In this document: piece by piece, positions 23,441 through 32,007 of the stretch | Layout: every line of letters starts with the position of its first letter | Position numbering within the stretch: position 1 is the stretch's first letter | DNA from: an uncultured Erysipelotrichaceae bacterium | GTDB taxonomy: Bacteria > Bacillota_I > Bacilli_A > RFN20 > CAG-826 | Reading direction: 5' to 3' | Length of the DNA stretch: 38,953 nucleotides | Assembly (NCBI GenBank): GCA_902791935.1 | Contig: CADAXQ010000018.1 | Span: forward strand, 1-38,953 | The notes under the pieces: model-generated | Told to the model about the DNA's origin: nothing | Databases searched by the model: none | What the model saw: only the letters and a program-made list of their open reading frames with translations | Translations under genes and position numbers: made by a program

Positions 23441-24628
23441 ATGGGTTCTTTATTAATTGCCGTCATCTTCTTAGTCTTTGTGTCTCTCGGTCTGCCCGAT
23501 TCTCTTTTGGGTTCGGCGTGGCCTACGATGCAAACGGAATTTGCCGTGCCTTCTTCTTATGCCGGGTATGTTTCCATGACCATTTCTGCCATGACCATCA
23601 TTTCCGCGTTATGCGCACCCCGTTTGATTCAAAAGATTCACACGAAATGGATTGTGGTGGTCTCGATTACATTAACCATCATTGGGTTATTAGGTTTCTC
23701 ATTCTCAAGCGCTTATTATCAATTATTTATCTTTGCCGTTCCTTATGGCTTAGGTGCCGGGGCAATTGATGCGGCCATGAATCACTACGTCGCGAACCAT
23801 TACCGCTCTAACATCATGAATTTCTTGCATTGCTTCTATGGTGTAGGGGCAATCGTTTCTCCGAACATCATGTCGTTGGCGTTAAAGTATGCAAATTGGA
23901 ATGAAGGCTATCGTTGGACTTCCTACGTGCAAATGGGGATTTTGGCGGTGGTGCTTCTTTCCCTTCCCTTATGGAAGAAAAACGAGCAAAAAGACGAAGC
24001 AGAAGGGCCTTCTGAAAATGCCGGCTTAGGAGAAACGTTAAAACAACGTGGCGTGATCTTTACGTCAATCGCCTTCTTTTCTTATTGCGCGGGCGAAGCG
24101 ACTTGCTTTTTGTGGACGGCCAGTTATTTTGCCGGCACCAGAAACGATTTATCCGCGGAACAAATCGCCTCATTTGGCTCTTTGATCTTCCTTGGCTTGA
24201 TGTTAGGGCGCCTACTCGCGGGCTTTGTCTCAAATCGATGGGGTGACCGTCTCTTGATTCGGATTGGAATTGCCGTCGAGTTCGTGGGCATTGTCTTAGT
24301 CGCCATCCCCTTTGCGTCTTATTGGTTTGCCGTGGTTGGTTTCGTGGTGATCGGAACCGGAATGGGTCCGATTTATCCTGCCATTCAACATATGGCCCCC
24401 GCAAACTTTGGGAAAAAGTATTCCGCTTCGGCGATTGGCATGCAGATGGCTTCCGCTTATGTAGGATCCACATTTATGCCAATGGTGTTTGGCCTCTTAC
24501 AAGAAAGCGTTGGCATTCAAGTCATGCCATATTATGTTTTGATCTGCGCCGTGCTTTGCCTCACTTTTCTGGAAATCACGTATCGGGTGATTCGGAAGCC
24601 AGTTAACCCTTCTTCTAACCCGCAATAA
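23441..24628 (+). CDS. MFS transporter
   Basis: This 395-residue protein has 12 predicted membrane segments and the MFS hallmark GLMLGRLLAGFVSNRWGDR in the second half. SLGLPDSLLGSAWPTMQ at the start and GLGAGAIDAAMNHYVANHY are typical of the FucP/YfkF-like sugar or drug branch; the substrate is not fixed. ATG at 23441 is used, although a TTG at 23435 is closer to the predicted transcript start (about 23433). No ribosome site precedes either. Confidence 0.85.
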   Translation: MGSLLIAVIFLVFVSLGLPDSLLGSAWPTMQTEFAVPSSYAGYVSMTISAMTIISALCAPRLIQKIHTKWIVVVSITLTIIGLLGFSFSSAYYQLFIFAVPYGLGAGAIDAAMNHYVANHYRSNIMNFLHCFYGVGAIVSPNIMSLALKYANWNEGYRWTSYVQMGILAVVLLSLPLWKKNEQKDEAEGPSENAGLGETLKQRGVIFTSIAFFSYCAGEATCFLWTASYFAGTRNDLSAEQIASFGSLIFLGLMLGRLLAGFVSNRWGDRLLIRIGIAVEFVGIVLVAIPFASYWFAVVGFVVIGTGMGPIYPAIQHMAPANFGKKYSASAIGMQMASAYVGSTFMPMVFGLLQESVGIQVMPYYVLICAVLCLTFLEITYRVIRKPVNPSSNPQ

Positions 24629-24673
24629 CCCCATTGATGCTCAAATCGCTGATAGAACATCGCCGTTTTGCTT

Positions 24674-24679
24674 TATAAT
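24674..24679 (+). promoter_or_regulatory. -10 element, leaderless type
   Basis: TATAAT lies exactly 7 nt before the ATG at 24687; no ribosome site follows. Confidence 0.5.
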
Positions 24680-24686
24680 CACACCG

Positions 24687-25838
24687 ATGAGTTTAAAAGA
24701 TTTCTTTGCATGCCTGTTTCATCGCTCAAGAGGACCTGTTCCGGCTTCGATTGTTGACCCGAAAGAAGGGGTCATCGTGCAAGTCCGTCCTTTGAGCAAC
24801 AAAGAATGGAGTAGCAAAACCTTGGACAAAATCGAAGATCAAACGTTGACCAAACGGATGAACACGTTGCTACCGAAGGTTTTCGAACGGCAGAAAAAAG
24901 AGAACACCGTCTACGAGATTTTGATTCCCAAGCAAGTGGAAGCACCGAGCAAAACCAAAGAGACGCAGAAGAAACGTTCTCGTTTCGGTGTCAAAGGAAT
25001 GCCGTCTTTAAAAGGCGTTGAAAGATGGACCATCCCCGCCGGATTCTCTCTTGCTAGCTTTCAAAATTCCATCATGGGGGCTGCCTCTTTTGTCGTCGGC
25101 CAGTATTATTTTGCGCAGATCCGAGAACGGTTAGGGGACATTGATGACAAACTTGCCACGATTGCTTCCTTTCAAAATAACGAATTCAAAAGCAAGACGT
25201 TCGCCTTGCTTGTGCAAGCCAAACGGAGTGCCTATTTCCGTTCGGAAATCCTAAGCAATCCTTCTATCCTTCCCGAAGAAGCGCAGAAGTTTACGGCTTT
25301 AGAGCAGGAATGCATGGAGTTATTAGGGCAAGCGAACTTGATGATGCAGTCGATTACCCAAAGCAAAGACTTGTCATATGCCGACTACGAAGCAAAAACC
25401 AAAGAAGCGGAGAACTGGTTACGTTACAGCCGTTCTTTGTGGGACGTGCTTTGCCAAATCGCGGAAGGGCAGTACTTGCTTCATCAAGGGCAATTGTCTT
25501 TGGCCTATTGCGAGTCGGTGCTTGCCGACTACGCGCCGCAATGTCGCCAAACCTATTTGGACTTGGCCCATTGGCACAAAGAAAACAGCAAACGATTGAA
25601 AATCGATGTCGAAAAGAAACGGCGCGAACGTTCCGGTGACCCGAAAAGCTTATGGAAGTGGGTGCCGATTAAAAGTTATGTGCCGTTAGACGCTTCCTTC
25701 GTGGAATGTCTTTCTGACCAAGGGAACGCGCCGAAAGAATTGCCATTTGAAACGCACGAAGTCTATGGCAATGATGTCTCCTTTGTCGTCAAAGATGGCG
25801 AGATATTTTACGAAATCGAGTCACCGAAAAAATCCTGA
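24687..25838 (+). CDS. Uncharacterised 383-aa helical protein
   Basis: I do not recognise this family with confidence. The N-terminal ~110 residues are basic and probably flexible. A glycine/alanine-rich stretch (SLASFQNSIMGAASFVVGQYYFAQI) leads into a helical, coiled-coil-like middle (RERLGDIDDKLATIASFQNNEFKSK). The rest is helical with many Gln, Glu and Leu. Similar VGQYY...DKL...FQ..EFKSK proteins occur in other Gram-positives from memory. No signal peptide. It appears leaderless and monocistronic. Confidence 0.75.
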   Translation: MSLKDFFACLFHRSRGPVPASIVDPKEGVIVQVRPLSNKEWSSKTLDKIEDQTLTKRMNTLLPKVFERQKKENTVYEILIPKQVEAPSKTKETQKKRSRFGVKGMPSLKGVERWTIPAGFSLASFQNSIMGAASFVVGQYYFAQIRERLGDIDDKLATIASFQNNEFKSKTFALLVQAKRSAYFRSEILSNPSILPEEAQKFTALEQECMELLGQANLMMQSITQSKDLSYADYEAKTKEAENWLRYSRSLWDVLCQIAEGQYLLHQGQLSLAYCESVLADYAPQCRQTYLDLAHWHKENSKRLKIDVEKKRRERSGDPKSLWKWVPIKSYVPLDASFVECLSDQGNAPKELPFETHEVYGNDVSFVVKDGEIFYEIESPKKS

Positions 25839-25917
25839 TATACCCGATAAAATAAGACGATTTTCCCCATTTTGTTGAATGTTGAGTTCTTTGCTCGTAA
25901 AACGGACGAATTCCCGA

Positions 25918-25923
25918 TAGAAT
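25918..25923 (+). promoter_or_regulatory. -10 element of YitT gene, leaderless type
   Basis: TAGAAT lies 7 nt before ATG 25931. It overlaps an earlier in-frame ATG at 25922, arguing that 25931 is the real start. Confidence 0.45.
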
Positions 25924-25930
25924 GAGGAAG

Positions 25931-26911
25931 ATGAAACCACAGACCAAGCAGAAAACCAGAAATATTCTTCTTTTATTGTTCGGCGGCGCTTTAACTGGCT
26001 TTGCGAACGCTTTATTTATCGTTCCTTTCTCAATCGTGAAAGGCGGCATGACCTCCGTGGCCATGATTCTATCCAGTTGGATCTTTCCCTGGACCAACAT
26101 GGATTTGACCACATACTTCTTGTGGGGTTTTAACGTGATTCTTTGGTTTATCGCCTTTTTCTTCGTCAGCAAAGAATTCGCGATTTCTTCTTTGATCGGC
26201 ACGATTGCTTATCCGTTGTTCTATAGCTTGTTCTCCGCCTTTAATTTAGCAGATCATATGGGCTTAATCGCCTATTTCAATGAAGGAGAGCAAACCTCTA
26301 AGTTAATTCTCTTTGGCATTGCCGGCGGTGTGCTTAACGGCATCGGCTTGTCGCTTTGCTTTATGGGCAAAGGTTCAACCGGTGGCAGCGATGTTTTGGC
26401 GGCCTTGATGGTGAAATATGCGAACTTCAAGCAAGAGAACGCCAGCTTATTGATCGACGCCATCATCGTTTTGCTTGGCTTTGCCTGCTACCAAGACTGG
26501 GGCAAGGCGTTGGTTGGCATCTTAACGGCCGTGGCCAGTTCCGTTGCCGTGAAATTGCTTTATGGCAAATACAATACGGTATACGTCTTGGATATTTTGA
26601 CTGACCAAGTCGATGAGATTCAAAAAATCGTATCGGAAGAACTGCATGACACCTGCACGATTTATACCGTCCAGGGCGGCTATTCCAAAAAGACGATGCA
26701 AGTGGTGCACTGCGTGTTGGTTTACCGCGAAGCGAAGTTCTTGAAAGGCATCATTCCTTCCATTGACCCGAACGCTTTTGTCTCGTCTTATGAAACTTCG
26801 GCCGTGTTTGGCGGATCCACTGGGGATGCCTACTTGCCAAAGCGGCAAAAAGAAAAGTTCTTAAGGAAGATGAACGAAGAAGAGCAAAAGAAAGAAAACC
26901 ATGAATTGTAA
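25931..26911 (+). CDS. YitT-family membrane protein
   Basis: This 326-residue protein has five or six membrane helices in its first ~210 residues, with the YitT hallmark GGALTGFANALFIVPFSIVKGGMTSVA and GKGSTGGSDVLAAL. The C-terminal ~90 residues are the cytoplasmic DUF2179 domain (CTIYTVQGGYSKKTMQVVHCVLVYREAKFLKGII). The family's transport role is not known. The start at 25931 is favoured over 25922 because the -10 overlaps the latter. Confidence 0.9.
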   Translation: MKPQTKQKTRNILLLLFGGALTGFANALFIVPFSIVKGGMTSVAMILSSWIFPWTNMDLTTYFLWGFNVILWFIAFFFVSKEFAISSLIGTIAYPLFYSLFSAFNLADHMGLIAYFNEGEQTSKLILFGIAGGVLNGIGLSLCFMGKGSTGGSDVLAALMVKYANFKQENASLLIDAIIVLLGFACYQDWGKALVGILTAVASSVAVKLLYGKYNTVYVLDILTDQVDEIQKIVSEELHDTCTIYTVQGGYSKKTMQVVHCVLVYREAKFLKGIIPSIDPNAFVSSYETSAVFGGSTGDAYLPKRQKEKFLRKMNEEEQKKENHEL

Positions 26912-26952
26912 GCGCTTTCTTGTCGATAAAACATCGTTTCTGTTCTGCTTTC

Positions 26953-26981
26953 TTGTACGTGCGTAAACAAAACGATATAAT
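26953..26981 (+). promoter_or_regulatory. Promoter of 3-hydroxyacyl-CoA dehydrogenase gene
   Basis: TTGTAC (26953-26958), 17-nt spacer, perfect TATAAT (26976-26981). The leader is about 40 nt and contains AAGGAG (27011-27016). Confidence 0.8.
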
Positions 26982-27028
26982 TTTACCGACTTAAATATCA
27001 AACCATAGTGAAGGAGAAAAATCGAACC

Positions 27029-27967
27029 ATGAGTTTCAAAAAAGTCGTTGTTGCTGGCGGTGGTGTCTTAGGCACCCAAATCGCTTTCCAAGCCGCTTAT
27101 TGCGGATTTGACGTCACCATTTGGTTACGCAGCCAATCCTCGATTGGCCGTACCCAACCCAAACTAGATTTAGTCAAGGCAGACTATCTTGCCTCCATTG
27201 AAGGCATGAAGAGTGGCAAAGGCCCGTGGTGCATGGGCATTGCCGATCCCGATTCCTTTGACGCGGATGCTTGCATCGCGAAAGTGGAAGCGGCCTATAA
27301 AGGCATCAAACTCGAACTCGATATGAAGAAAGCGTTCGCCGATGCTGATGTCATCATCGAATCCATGTCGGAAAACAAGAATGCCAAGATTGGCTTCTAT
27401 AAGAAAGCCGCTCCGATTATGGATGCCAAGACCGTTCTCTTGACGAACTCGAGCTCAATGCTTCCAAGCACCTTTGCCAAATATACCGGCCGTCCCGATC
27501 GTTATCTCGCGATGCACTTCGCCAACGAAATTTGGCGCAATAACACCGCTGAAGTCATGGCGCAAGCCAAGACGAACATGAAATACTTCGACGAAACGCT
27601 CGCCTTTGCCAAAGACATCCGGATGATTCCGCTCCCTGTCCGCAAAGAAAAGGCTGGCTATCTCTTAAATTCCATGTTGATTCCGTTCCTCTTCGCAGGC
27701 TTAGACCTCTATGCCGAAGGCATCTCGGATCCTGCTTCGATCGATGCGGCCTGGATCCATGGCACCGGCGCTCCGAAAGGACCGTTCCAAATCTGCGATG
27801 TTGTCGGCATGAAGACCTGCGACGAAATCGTCAGCATGTATTTAAAGATTCCGTCCTTCTTAGCCCCTTATCACTTCAAAGACATTCACAAAGTGTTGCA
27901 GAAGATGATTGCCGAAGGAAAACTTGGCGTTGCCAGTGGCGAAGGTTTCTACTCTTACAAGAAATAA
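27029..27967 (+). CDS. 3-hydroxyacyl-CoA dehydrogenase
   Basis: This 312-residue NAD-dependent enzyme interconverts 3-hydroxyacyl-CoA and 3-ketoacyl-CoA. The N-terminal Rossmann fold shows VVVAGGGVLGTQIAFQAAYCGFDVTIW. The middle has VIIESMSENKNAKIGFYKKAAP and the active-site area TNSSSMLPSTFA...MHFANEIWRNNTAEVM with the catalytic His. The C-terminal helical domain ends LGVASGEGFYSYKK, typical of the family. No thiolase, crotonase or acyl-CoA dehydrogenase gene is nearby, so its pathway is unclear. ATG at 27029 is chosen over GTG 27008. Confidence 0.93.
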   Translation: MSFKKVVVAGGGVLGTQIAFQAAYCGFDVTIWLRSQSSIGRTQPKLDLVKADYLASIEGMKSGKGPWCMGIADPDSFDADACIAKVEAAYKGIKLELDMKKAFADADVIIESMSENKNAKIGFYKKAAPIMDAKTVLLTNSSSMLPSTFAKYTGRPDRYLAMHFANEIWRNNTAEVMAQAKTNMKYFDETLAFAKDIRMIPLPVRKEKAGYLLNSMLIPFLFAGLDLYAEGISDPASIDAAWIHGTGAPKGPFQICDVVGMKTCDEIVSMYLKIPSFLAPYHFKDIHKVLQKMIAEGKLGVASGEGFYSYKK

Positions 27968-27984
27968 AGTTCGCTTTTCATTTC

Positions 27985-28012
27985 AAAGGTCGCCATGAAA
28001 CGCGACCTTTTT
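27985..28012 (+). terminator. Terminator after 3-hydroxyacyl-CoA dehydrogenase
   Basis: AAAGGTCGC (27985-27993) and GCGACCTTT (28002-28010) enclose 8 nt, followed by T. Confidence 0.9.
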
Positions 28013-28020
28013 CTTATGTT

Positions 28021-28049
28021 TTGCAAAGACTGGTAAAGGTATCTATGCT
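28021..28049 (+). promoter_or_regulatory. Promoter of fucosidase operon
   Basis: TTGCAA (28021-28026), 17-nt spacer, TATGCT (28044-28049). A short leader with GAGG precedes the ATG at 28085. Confidence 0.6.
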
Positions 28050-28084
28050 AAACTTATAGCCGTTAATATCGAGGACAATACATC

Positions 28085-29308
28085 ATGGATTATCGTTATG
28101 TTTCCGACTATCAGCGTTTAGGCTTTGGCCTTTTCGTCCATTACGGTCTTTATAGCAACTTATCGAAAGGCGAATGGGCGGAATATGCGTTCTATCAAAA
28201 CCGTCAGGCGGAATACGAAAAAGAGATTTCCGCATTCCATCCAGCCGAAGATTGGGCGGATCAACTTTGCTTAACGGCATTAAGCGCCCATTGCCGTTAC
28301 ATCATTTTGACCACGAGACATCATGAAGGATTCTCGCTATATGACACCTGTGGCTTATCGGATTTCGATGCGCCCCATAGCGCATGCCACCGCGATTTGA
28401 TCCGTGAATATGTGGACGCGTGTCGCCGTCATGGCTTGTTGCCAGTCTTCTACCATACCGTCATTGACTGGCATTCTCCCTTAAGCAAAGGCCAGAAATG
28501 GGACGAATATTTTGATTATCTCCGTAAGAGCATCGCCATCCTTTGCCAAAACTATGGCCCAATCGGCGGCATTTGGTTTGATGGCACCTGGGGATTGCCC
28601 CAAGGGGTTAATTTCCCAGCTGATATCTACACGATGATTCACCATTATCAACCTCACGCCATGGTGATTAATAACACCGGTTTAACCGCCTTAGGTGCAA
28701 AGGGGGCTTCTCAAGAAATCGATGGGGTTACCTTTGAACGGGGTAAAGCATTCCCCGTCCAACCAGGAAGTCGTCCTATCGTCGGAGAAGTCTGTGATGC
28801 CATCACCGATCACTGGGGCTATGCCGAGAATGACCTCTCTCAAAAATCCCCGCGTGAACTCGTCAATATTTTGTTAGACGCGAGAGGTGCCGGTTGTAAC
28901 TTAGTCTTAAATGTTGGTCCAAAAGCCGACGGCACCGTGCCAACCTTAGAGAAAGAAATCTTAAAGAAGATTGGCCTCTTCTTAGCCACCAATCACGATG
29001 TGGTCTTGCGTTATCCTTTGTCTTCTTTAAAGACGGAGAACGCTGAAATTTATCATGACGAGAAAACTGATACCTATTATGCCGTTATTCGTAATGTCGG
29101 GATGTTACTTGACCAAAACGTCACATTCGGAAGCGAAAACCGGAATGTGGTGCTTGCGGATGGAAAAGTGCTCGACGGTTATTGGCTCGACAACAATGAA
29201 CCAATTGATGTCATTGAAGAAGGGAAAGCCTTCCGGGTTCGTCCATTCCGTTATGGCGTCAGCTTAGGCGCACGGATTGCCGCCTTCCATCTTGGAGACA
29301 AAAAATGA
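28085..29308 (+). CDS. GH29 alpha-L-fucosidase, cytoplasmic
   Basis: This 407-residue hydrolase cleaves terminal alpha-fucose. GH29 markers are RLGFGLFVHYGLYS at the start, YIILTTRHHEGFSLYDT with the substrate-binding histidines, and IWFDGTW containing the catalytic Asp nucleophile. There is no signal peptide, so it acts inside the cell on imported oligosaccharides. It lacks a carbohydrate-binding domain. Its stop overlaps the SGNH esterase start as ATGA. No sugar transporter is adjacent. Confidence 0.92.
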   Translation: MDYRYVSDYQRLGFGLFVHYGLYSNLSKGEWAEYAFYQNRQAEYEKEISAFHPAEDWADQLCLTALSAHCRYIILTTRHHEGFSLYDTCGLSDFDAPHSACHRDLIREYVDACRRHGLLPVFYHTVIDWHSPLSKGQKWDEYFDYLRKSIAILCQNYGPIGGIWFDGTWGLPQGVNFPADIYTMIHHYQPHAMVINNTGLTALGAKGASQEIDGVTFERGKAFPVQPGSRPIVGEVCDAITDHWGYAENDLSQKSPRELVNILLDARGAGCNLVLNVGPKADGTVPTLEKEILKKIGLFLATNHDVVLRYPLSSLKTENAEIYHDEKTDTYYAVIRNVGMLLDQNVTFGSENRNVVLADGKVLDGYWLDNNEPIDVIEEGKAFRVRPFRYGVSLGARIAAFHLGDKK

Positions 29309-29961
29309 AACTCGAATTTTTAGGGGACTCCATCACGCAGGGCTATGGAGCCAGTAGTCTAGAAAAGCGTTACTCGACCGTCCTTTGCAAAATGCTCCAT
29401 GCCGAAGAAGAAAATGACGGCATCAGCGGCACTCGCATCGCGAGACAACGCATTCCTGATCCTTATGGGGATCCCGATTTCGATTATGTGGCACGGGCAT
29501 CGTCCTTAAAACGGGATGCCGACTTCTTATTTGTCTTCGGCGGAACGAACGATTATGGCCATGGGGATGCCCCGTTAGGAAAGATGGGCGATACCTCGGT
29601 TTATACGTTCTATGGCGCCATGAATGAACTTTGCCGCGTCTTATTAGAAGAAGATGGCTTCTCGAAAGACAAAGTGGCCTTTATCTTACCAACCCGTCGT
29701 TACGAAGAAGAGGACCCGACGGCGTGCGGAATGCGCCTGACGCCAAACGGTTCTCCATTAGAATCCTATCGAAAAGCCATTCGAGAAGTGTGCCAAAAAT
29801 GGGGGATTGATGTGATTGCCTTAGCGGGATTTCCCGGCGAAAATCCACCCCTTGGACCGAGTGAATACTTTGCCGATGGCCTTCACCCGAATGACAAAGG
29901 CCATGCGTTGATTGCCAAGGATTTGGCCGAATATCTGAAGCAAAAAGGAATCGCGCAATAA
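29305..29961 (+). CDS. SGNH/GDSL-type esterase
   Basis: This 218-residue hydrolase shows block I FLGDSITQGYG with the nucleophilic serine, block III GGTNDYGHG with the Asn, and block V DGLHPN with the catalytic Asp and His. The family deacetylates sugars and other esters. Being translationally coupled to the fucosidase, it probably removes acyl groups from the same imported glycans; that is inference. No signal peptide. Its stop lies in the loop of the terminator. Confidence 0.88.
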   Translation: MKLEFLGDSITQGYGASSLEKRYSTVLCKMLHAEEENDGISGTRIARQRIPDPYGDPDFDYVARASSLKRDADFLFVFGGTNDYGHGDAPLGKMGDTSVYTFYGAMNELCRVLLEEDGFSKDKVAFILPTRRYEEEDPTACGMRLTPNGSPLESYRKAIREVCQKWGIDVIALAGFPGENPPLGPSEYFADGLHPNDKGHALIAKDLAEYLKQKGIAQ

Positions 29962-29976
29962 ACGCGATTCTTTTTT
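29948..29976. terminator. Bidirectional terminator
   Basis: GAATCGCG (29948-29955) and CGCGATTC (29963-29970) enclose 7 nt with the TAA of the esterase gene, followed by six T. The minus-strand gene ends at 29975. Confidence 0.88.
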
Positions 29977-30865
29977 ATTGCTTGGCCGCGCAAGGATCCA
30001 TGGCTTTTGGTAACATTCGTAAGATATCTTCGGCTAAAAAGCTATATTCGTTTTGTTCTTGGGCAAGTAACATGGCGCTTTTCCCAAAGAGATAGGCACC
30101 AAAGGAAGCGATTTCTAATAAGGAATGAGGCAGATGTTGTGCCATTAAGCCACAGAGAATGCCCGATAATAAATCACCGGAACCTGCTTTGGCTTGTCCG
30201 GCATTTCCAAAGATGTTGTGGTAGGTCGTTTCTCCATCGGTTATCCAGGTATCGTGGCCTTTTAGTAACAAGACAGCGCGGTGCTTTTTCGCGTAAGGGA
30301 TGGCGTATTTCAAAGGATCGGCATCAATTTCGGGATAGGGGACACCGACAAGTCTAGCGAATTCGCCATGGTGCGGCGTGAGTAACACTTGGGGTTTATC
30401 GGGTTGAAAGTCGGAAGTTGGGAAAAGGGAAAGGGCTTCTAAAGCGCCGGCATCCAACAACAATTTGCCTTGGTAATGGGCGAAGAGGTCTTGCTCGATT
30501 TGAATCAACGCCTCCGTATTGGTCATGCCCATCCCAATCCCAATGGCGGTTGCTTTTGCTTCTATGGCACGAAAGAACGTTTCTTCAAAGCAAACATTGC
30601 CATCTTTTGATGGTGCCTTTTGGACAATCACCTGGGGATTTCTTCCGACATAAATGGAATAAAGCGGTTCGGGGACGTATAACGTAGCAAATCCTGCCCC
30701 CATGCGTAAGGACGTCAAAGCTTCTAACGATAATAAGGGCGCGCCACCGTAAGAAGCGGAACCGCCAATCAAAACAGCCCGACCATAGTCGAATTTTGAG
30801 GTATCTTCCTTGCGCTTAGGCAAGAAACCTTGAAATGTTTTATCCGTAATCTCAATGGTCTTCAT
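29975..30865 (-). CDS. nnrD: ADP-dependent NAD(P)H-hydrate dehydratase
   Basis: This 296-residue enzyme repairs hydrated NAD(P)H, using ADP. Motifs are GRAVLIGGSASYGGAPLLS near the N-terminus, LTPHHGEFARLVG in the middle and GNAGQAKAGSGDLLSGIL with the catalytic Asp. The epimerase (YjeF N-terminal) domain is absent. The start is taken at ATG 30865 because TACAAT sits 7 nt upstream and the family N-terminus fits; upstream TTG and ATG codons are inside the promoter. Confidence 0.92.
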   Translation of the reverse strand: MKTIEITDKTFQGFLPKRKEDTSKFDYGRAVLIGGSASYGGAPLLSLEALTSLRMGAGFATLYVPEPLYSIYVGRNPQVIVQKAPSKDGNVCFEETFFRAIEAKATAIGIGMGMTNTEALIQIEQDLFAHYQGKLLLDAGALEALSLFPTSDFQPDKPQVLLTPHHGEFARLVGVPYPEIDADPLKYAIPYAKKHRAVLLLKGHDTWITDGETTYHNIFGNAGQAKAGSGDLLSGILCGLMAQHLPHSLLEIASFGAYLFGKSAMLLAQEQNEYSFLAEDILRMLPKAMDPCAAKQ

Positions 30866-30872
30866 CGTTTTC

Positions 30873-30905
30873 ATTGTACACGAAAGCAAGGAAGAACGTT
30901 AAAAT
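30873..30905. promoter_or_regulatory. Back-to-back leaderless promoters of nnrD and GNAT gene
   Basis: On the minus strand TACAAT (30878-30873) is 7 nt before nnrD ATG 30865. On the plus strand TAAAAT (30900-30905) is 6 nt before ATG 30912. Neither start has a ribosome site, and only 46 bp separate the two start codons. Confidence 0.5.
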
Positions 30906-30911
30906 GGTTGC

Positions 30912-31919
30912 ATGATTCGCCATGCTTCACTTCACGAAAAAGAACTCTTGATATCCACCCTAAATACCGCGTTTTCCGATGTACGGTCGAGCGATTTTTC
31001 TATTCGTCAACAACAACCGCGCGCTTATGGGGAAGGAATCAATCGCGCTGCCGAGCATTTACTAGAAGAAAGAGATGGGAAGATCGTGTCCATCTTAGGG
31101 AACCTGCAAGAGACGTTACAGGTAGGAAATGAATCATATCGTTTTGCTACGATTGGATCAGTGGCTACGCTACCCTCTTATCGTCATCGAGGCATCATGC
31201 GTTCTTTGATGGAAGAAGCGCACCAAGAAAATAAAAAGAACGGGGAAATCTTCGCGATTTTGACCGGAAATCCTGCCGTATACCATTCCCTGGGATTTGT
31301 GCCTGGCCCCGTGAATTTGTTATTCACGTTCCCAGCAAGCACAAAGAAATATCCCGAATATTCTGCTCGCTCGATGGGAGAAGAAGACATTGATTTCGCT
31401 TATGCCCTATATCGTTCTTCTGTTCCTTATCGGATTCGTCGCCCCGAAACTTTCTTAGCTGCTTTGGGATCGCATGGTTCAAAGGCAGTGGTGTTTTACC
31501 AAGGCTCCAAACGGATTGGCTATGCCGCCTTTAACGAACGATACGGCAATGAATTATGCTTAAACGATCCTTCGCACCGAGAAGCCGCGCTTTCTTTGCT
31601 TCCATCATCCTTGGAATGGGTTTTCACACCGGATGACATTGCTTCGCTTCGTTATGCCTACGAAAAAGGGCTAACCCCACGGATTTGGCAACGGGAGATG
31701 CTTCATATTTATCAACCAGAAGCCTTCTTAAAACTGTTACATCAAAAGAATGGTGCCAATCTAGAACGTGATGAAATGGCGTTACAAGTAGCCACCCAAT
31801 CTGGCCACTTTGATTCGAATGCCTTTGTCACTTCATTATTCCCTCCCTTAGGAGAAGAAGGCATTACCTTATCTAGTCACGCCTACACGTTTGAAATCCC
31901 TTGGTGTGATCTCTTTTGA
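30912..31919 (+). CDS. Two-domain GNAT acetyltransferase (Eis-like)
   Basis: This 335-residue protein starts with a GNAT domain whose acetyl-CoA loop is IGSVATLPSYRHRGIMRSLM (about 80-100), followed by NPAVYHSLGFVPGP. A second GNAT-like half and a C-terminal segment follow, as in Eis-type acetyltransferases. The acceptor is unknown. It is divergent from nnrD and seems to have its own leaderless promoter. Confidence 0.85.
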   Translation: MIRHASLHEKELLISTLNTAFSDVRSSDFSIRQQQPRAYGEGINRAAEHLLEERDGKIVSILGNLQETLQVGNESYRFATIGSVATLPSYRHRGIMRSLMEEAHQENKKNGEIFAILTGNPAVYHSLGFVPGPVNLLFTFPASTKKYPEYSARSMGEEDIDFAYALYRSSVPYRIRRPETFLAALGSHGSKAVVFYQGSKRIGYAAFNERYGNELCLNDPSHREAALSLLPSSLEWVFTPDDIASLRYAYEKGLTPRIWQREMLHIYQPEAFLKLLHQKNGANLERDEMALQVATQSGHFDSNAFVTSLFPPLGEEGITLSSHAYTFEIPWCDLF

Positions 31920-31935
31920 TAAAAATCTAGAATTC

Positions 31936-31989
31936 TTTACCGATTTAATTTACAAAACTAGCTTTTGAAACTACAATGAATTCGGTAAA
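31936..31989. promoter_or_regulatory. rex promoter flanked by inverted repeat
   Basis: TTTACA (31949-31954), 17-nt spacer, TACAAT (31972-31977). TTTACCGA (31936-31943) and TCGGTAAA (31982-31989) are perfect 8-bp inverted arms on either side. A canonical Rex box (TTGTGAA...TTCACAA) is not seen. Confidence 0.7.
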
Positions 31990-32007
31990 TCGCCACTAGG
32001 AGATCGT

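Noticed and set aside
23308..23769. 153-codon plus-strand frame before and across the second MFS gene
   Set aside because: Cys/Arg-rich out-of-frame reading of the MFS gene without a ribosome site.
30866..30889. TTG start at 30889 for nnrD
   Set aside because: It lies upstream of the predicted -10 element; ATG 30865 fits both promoter and family N-terminus.
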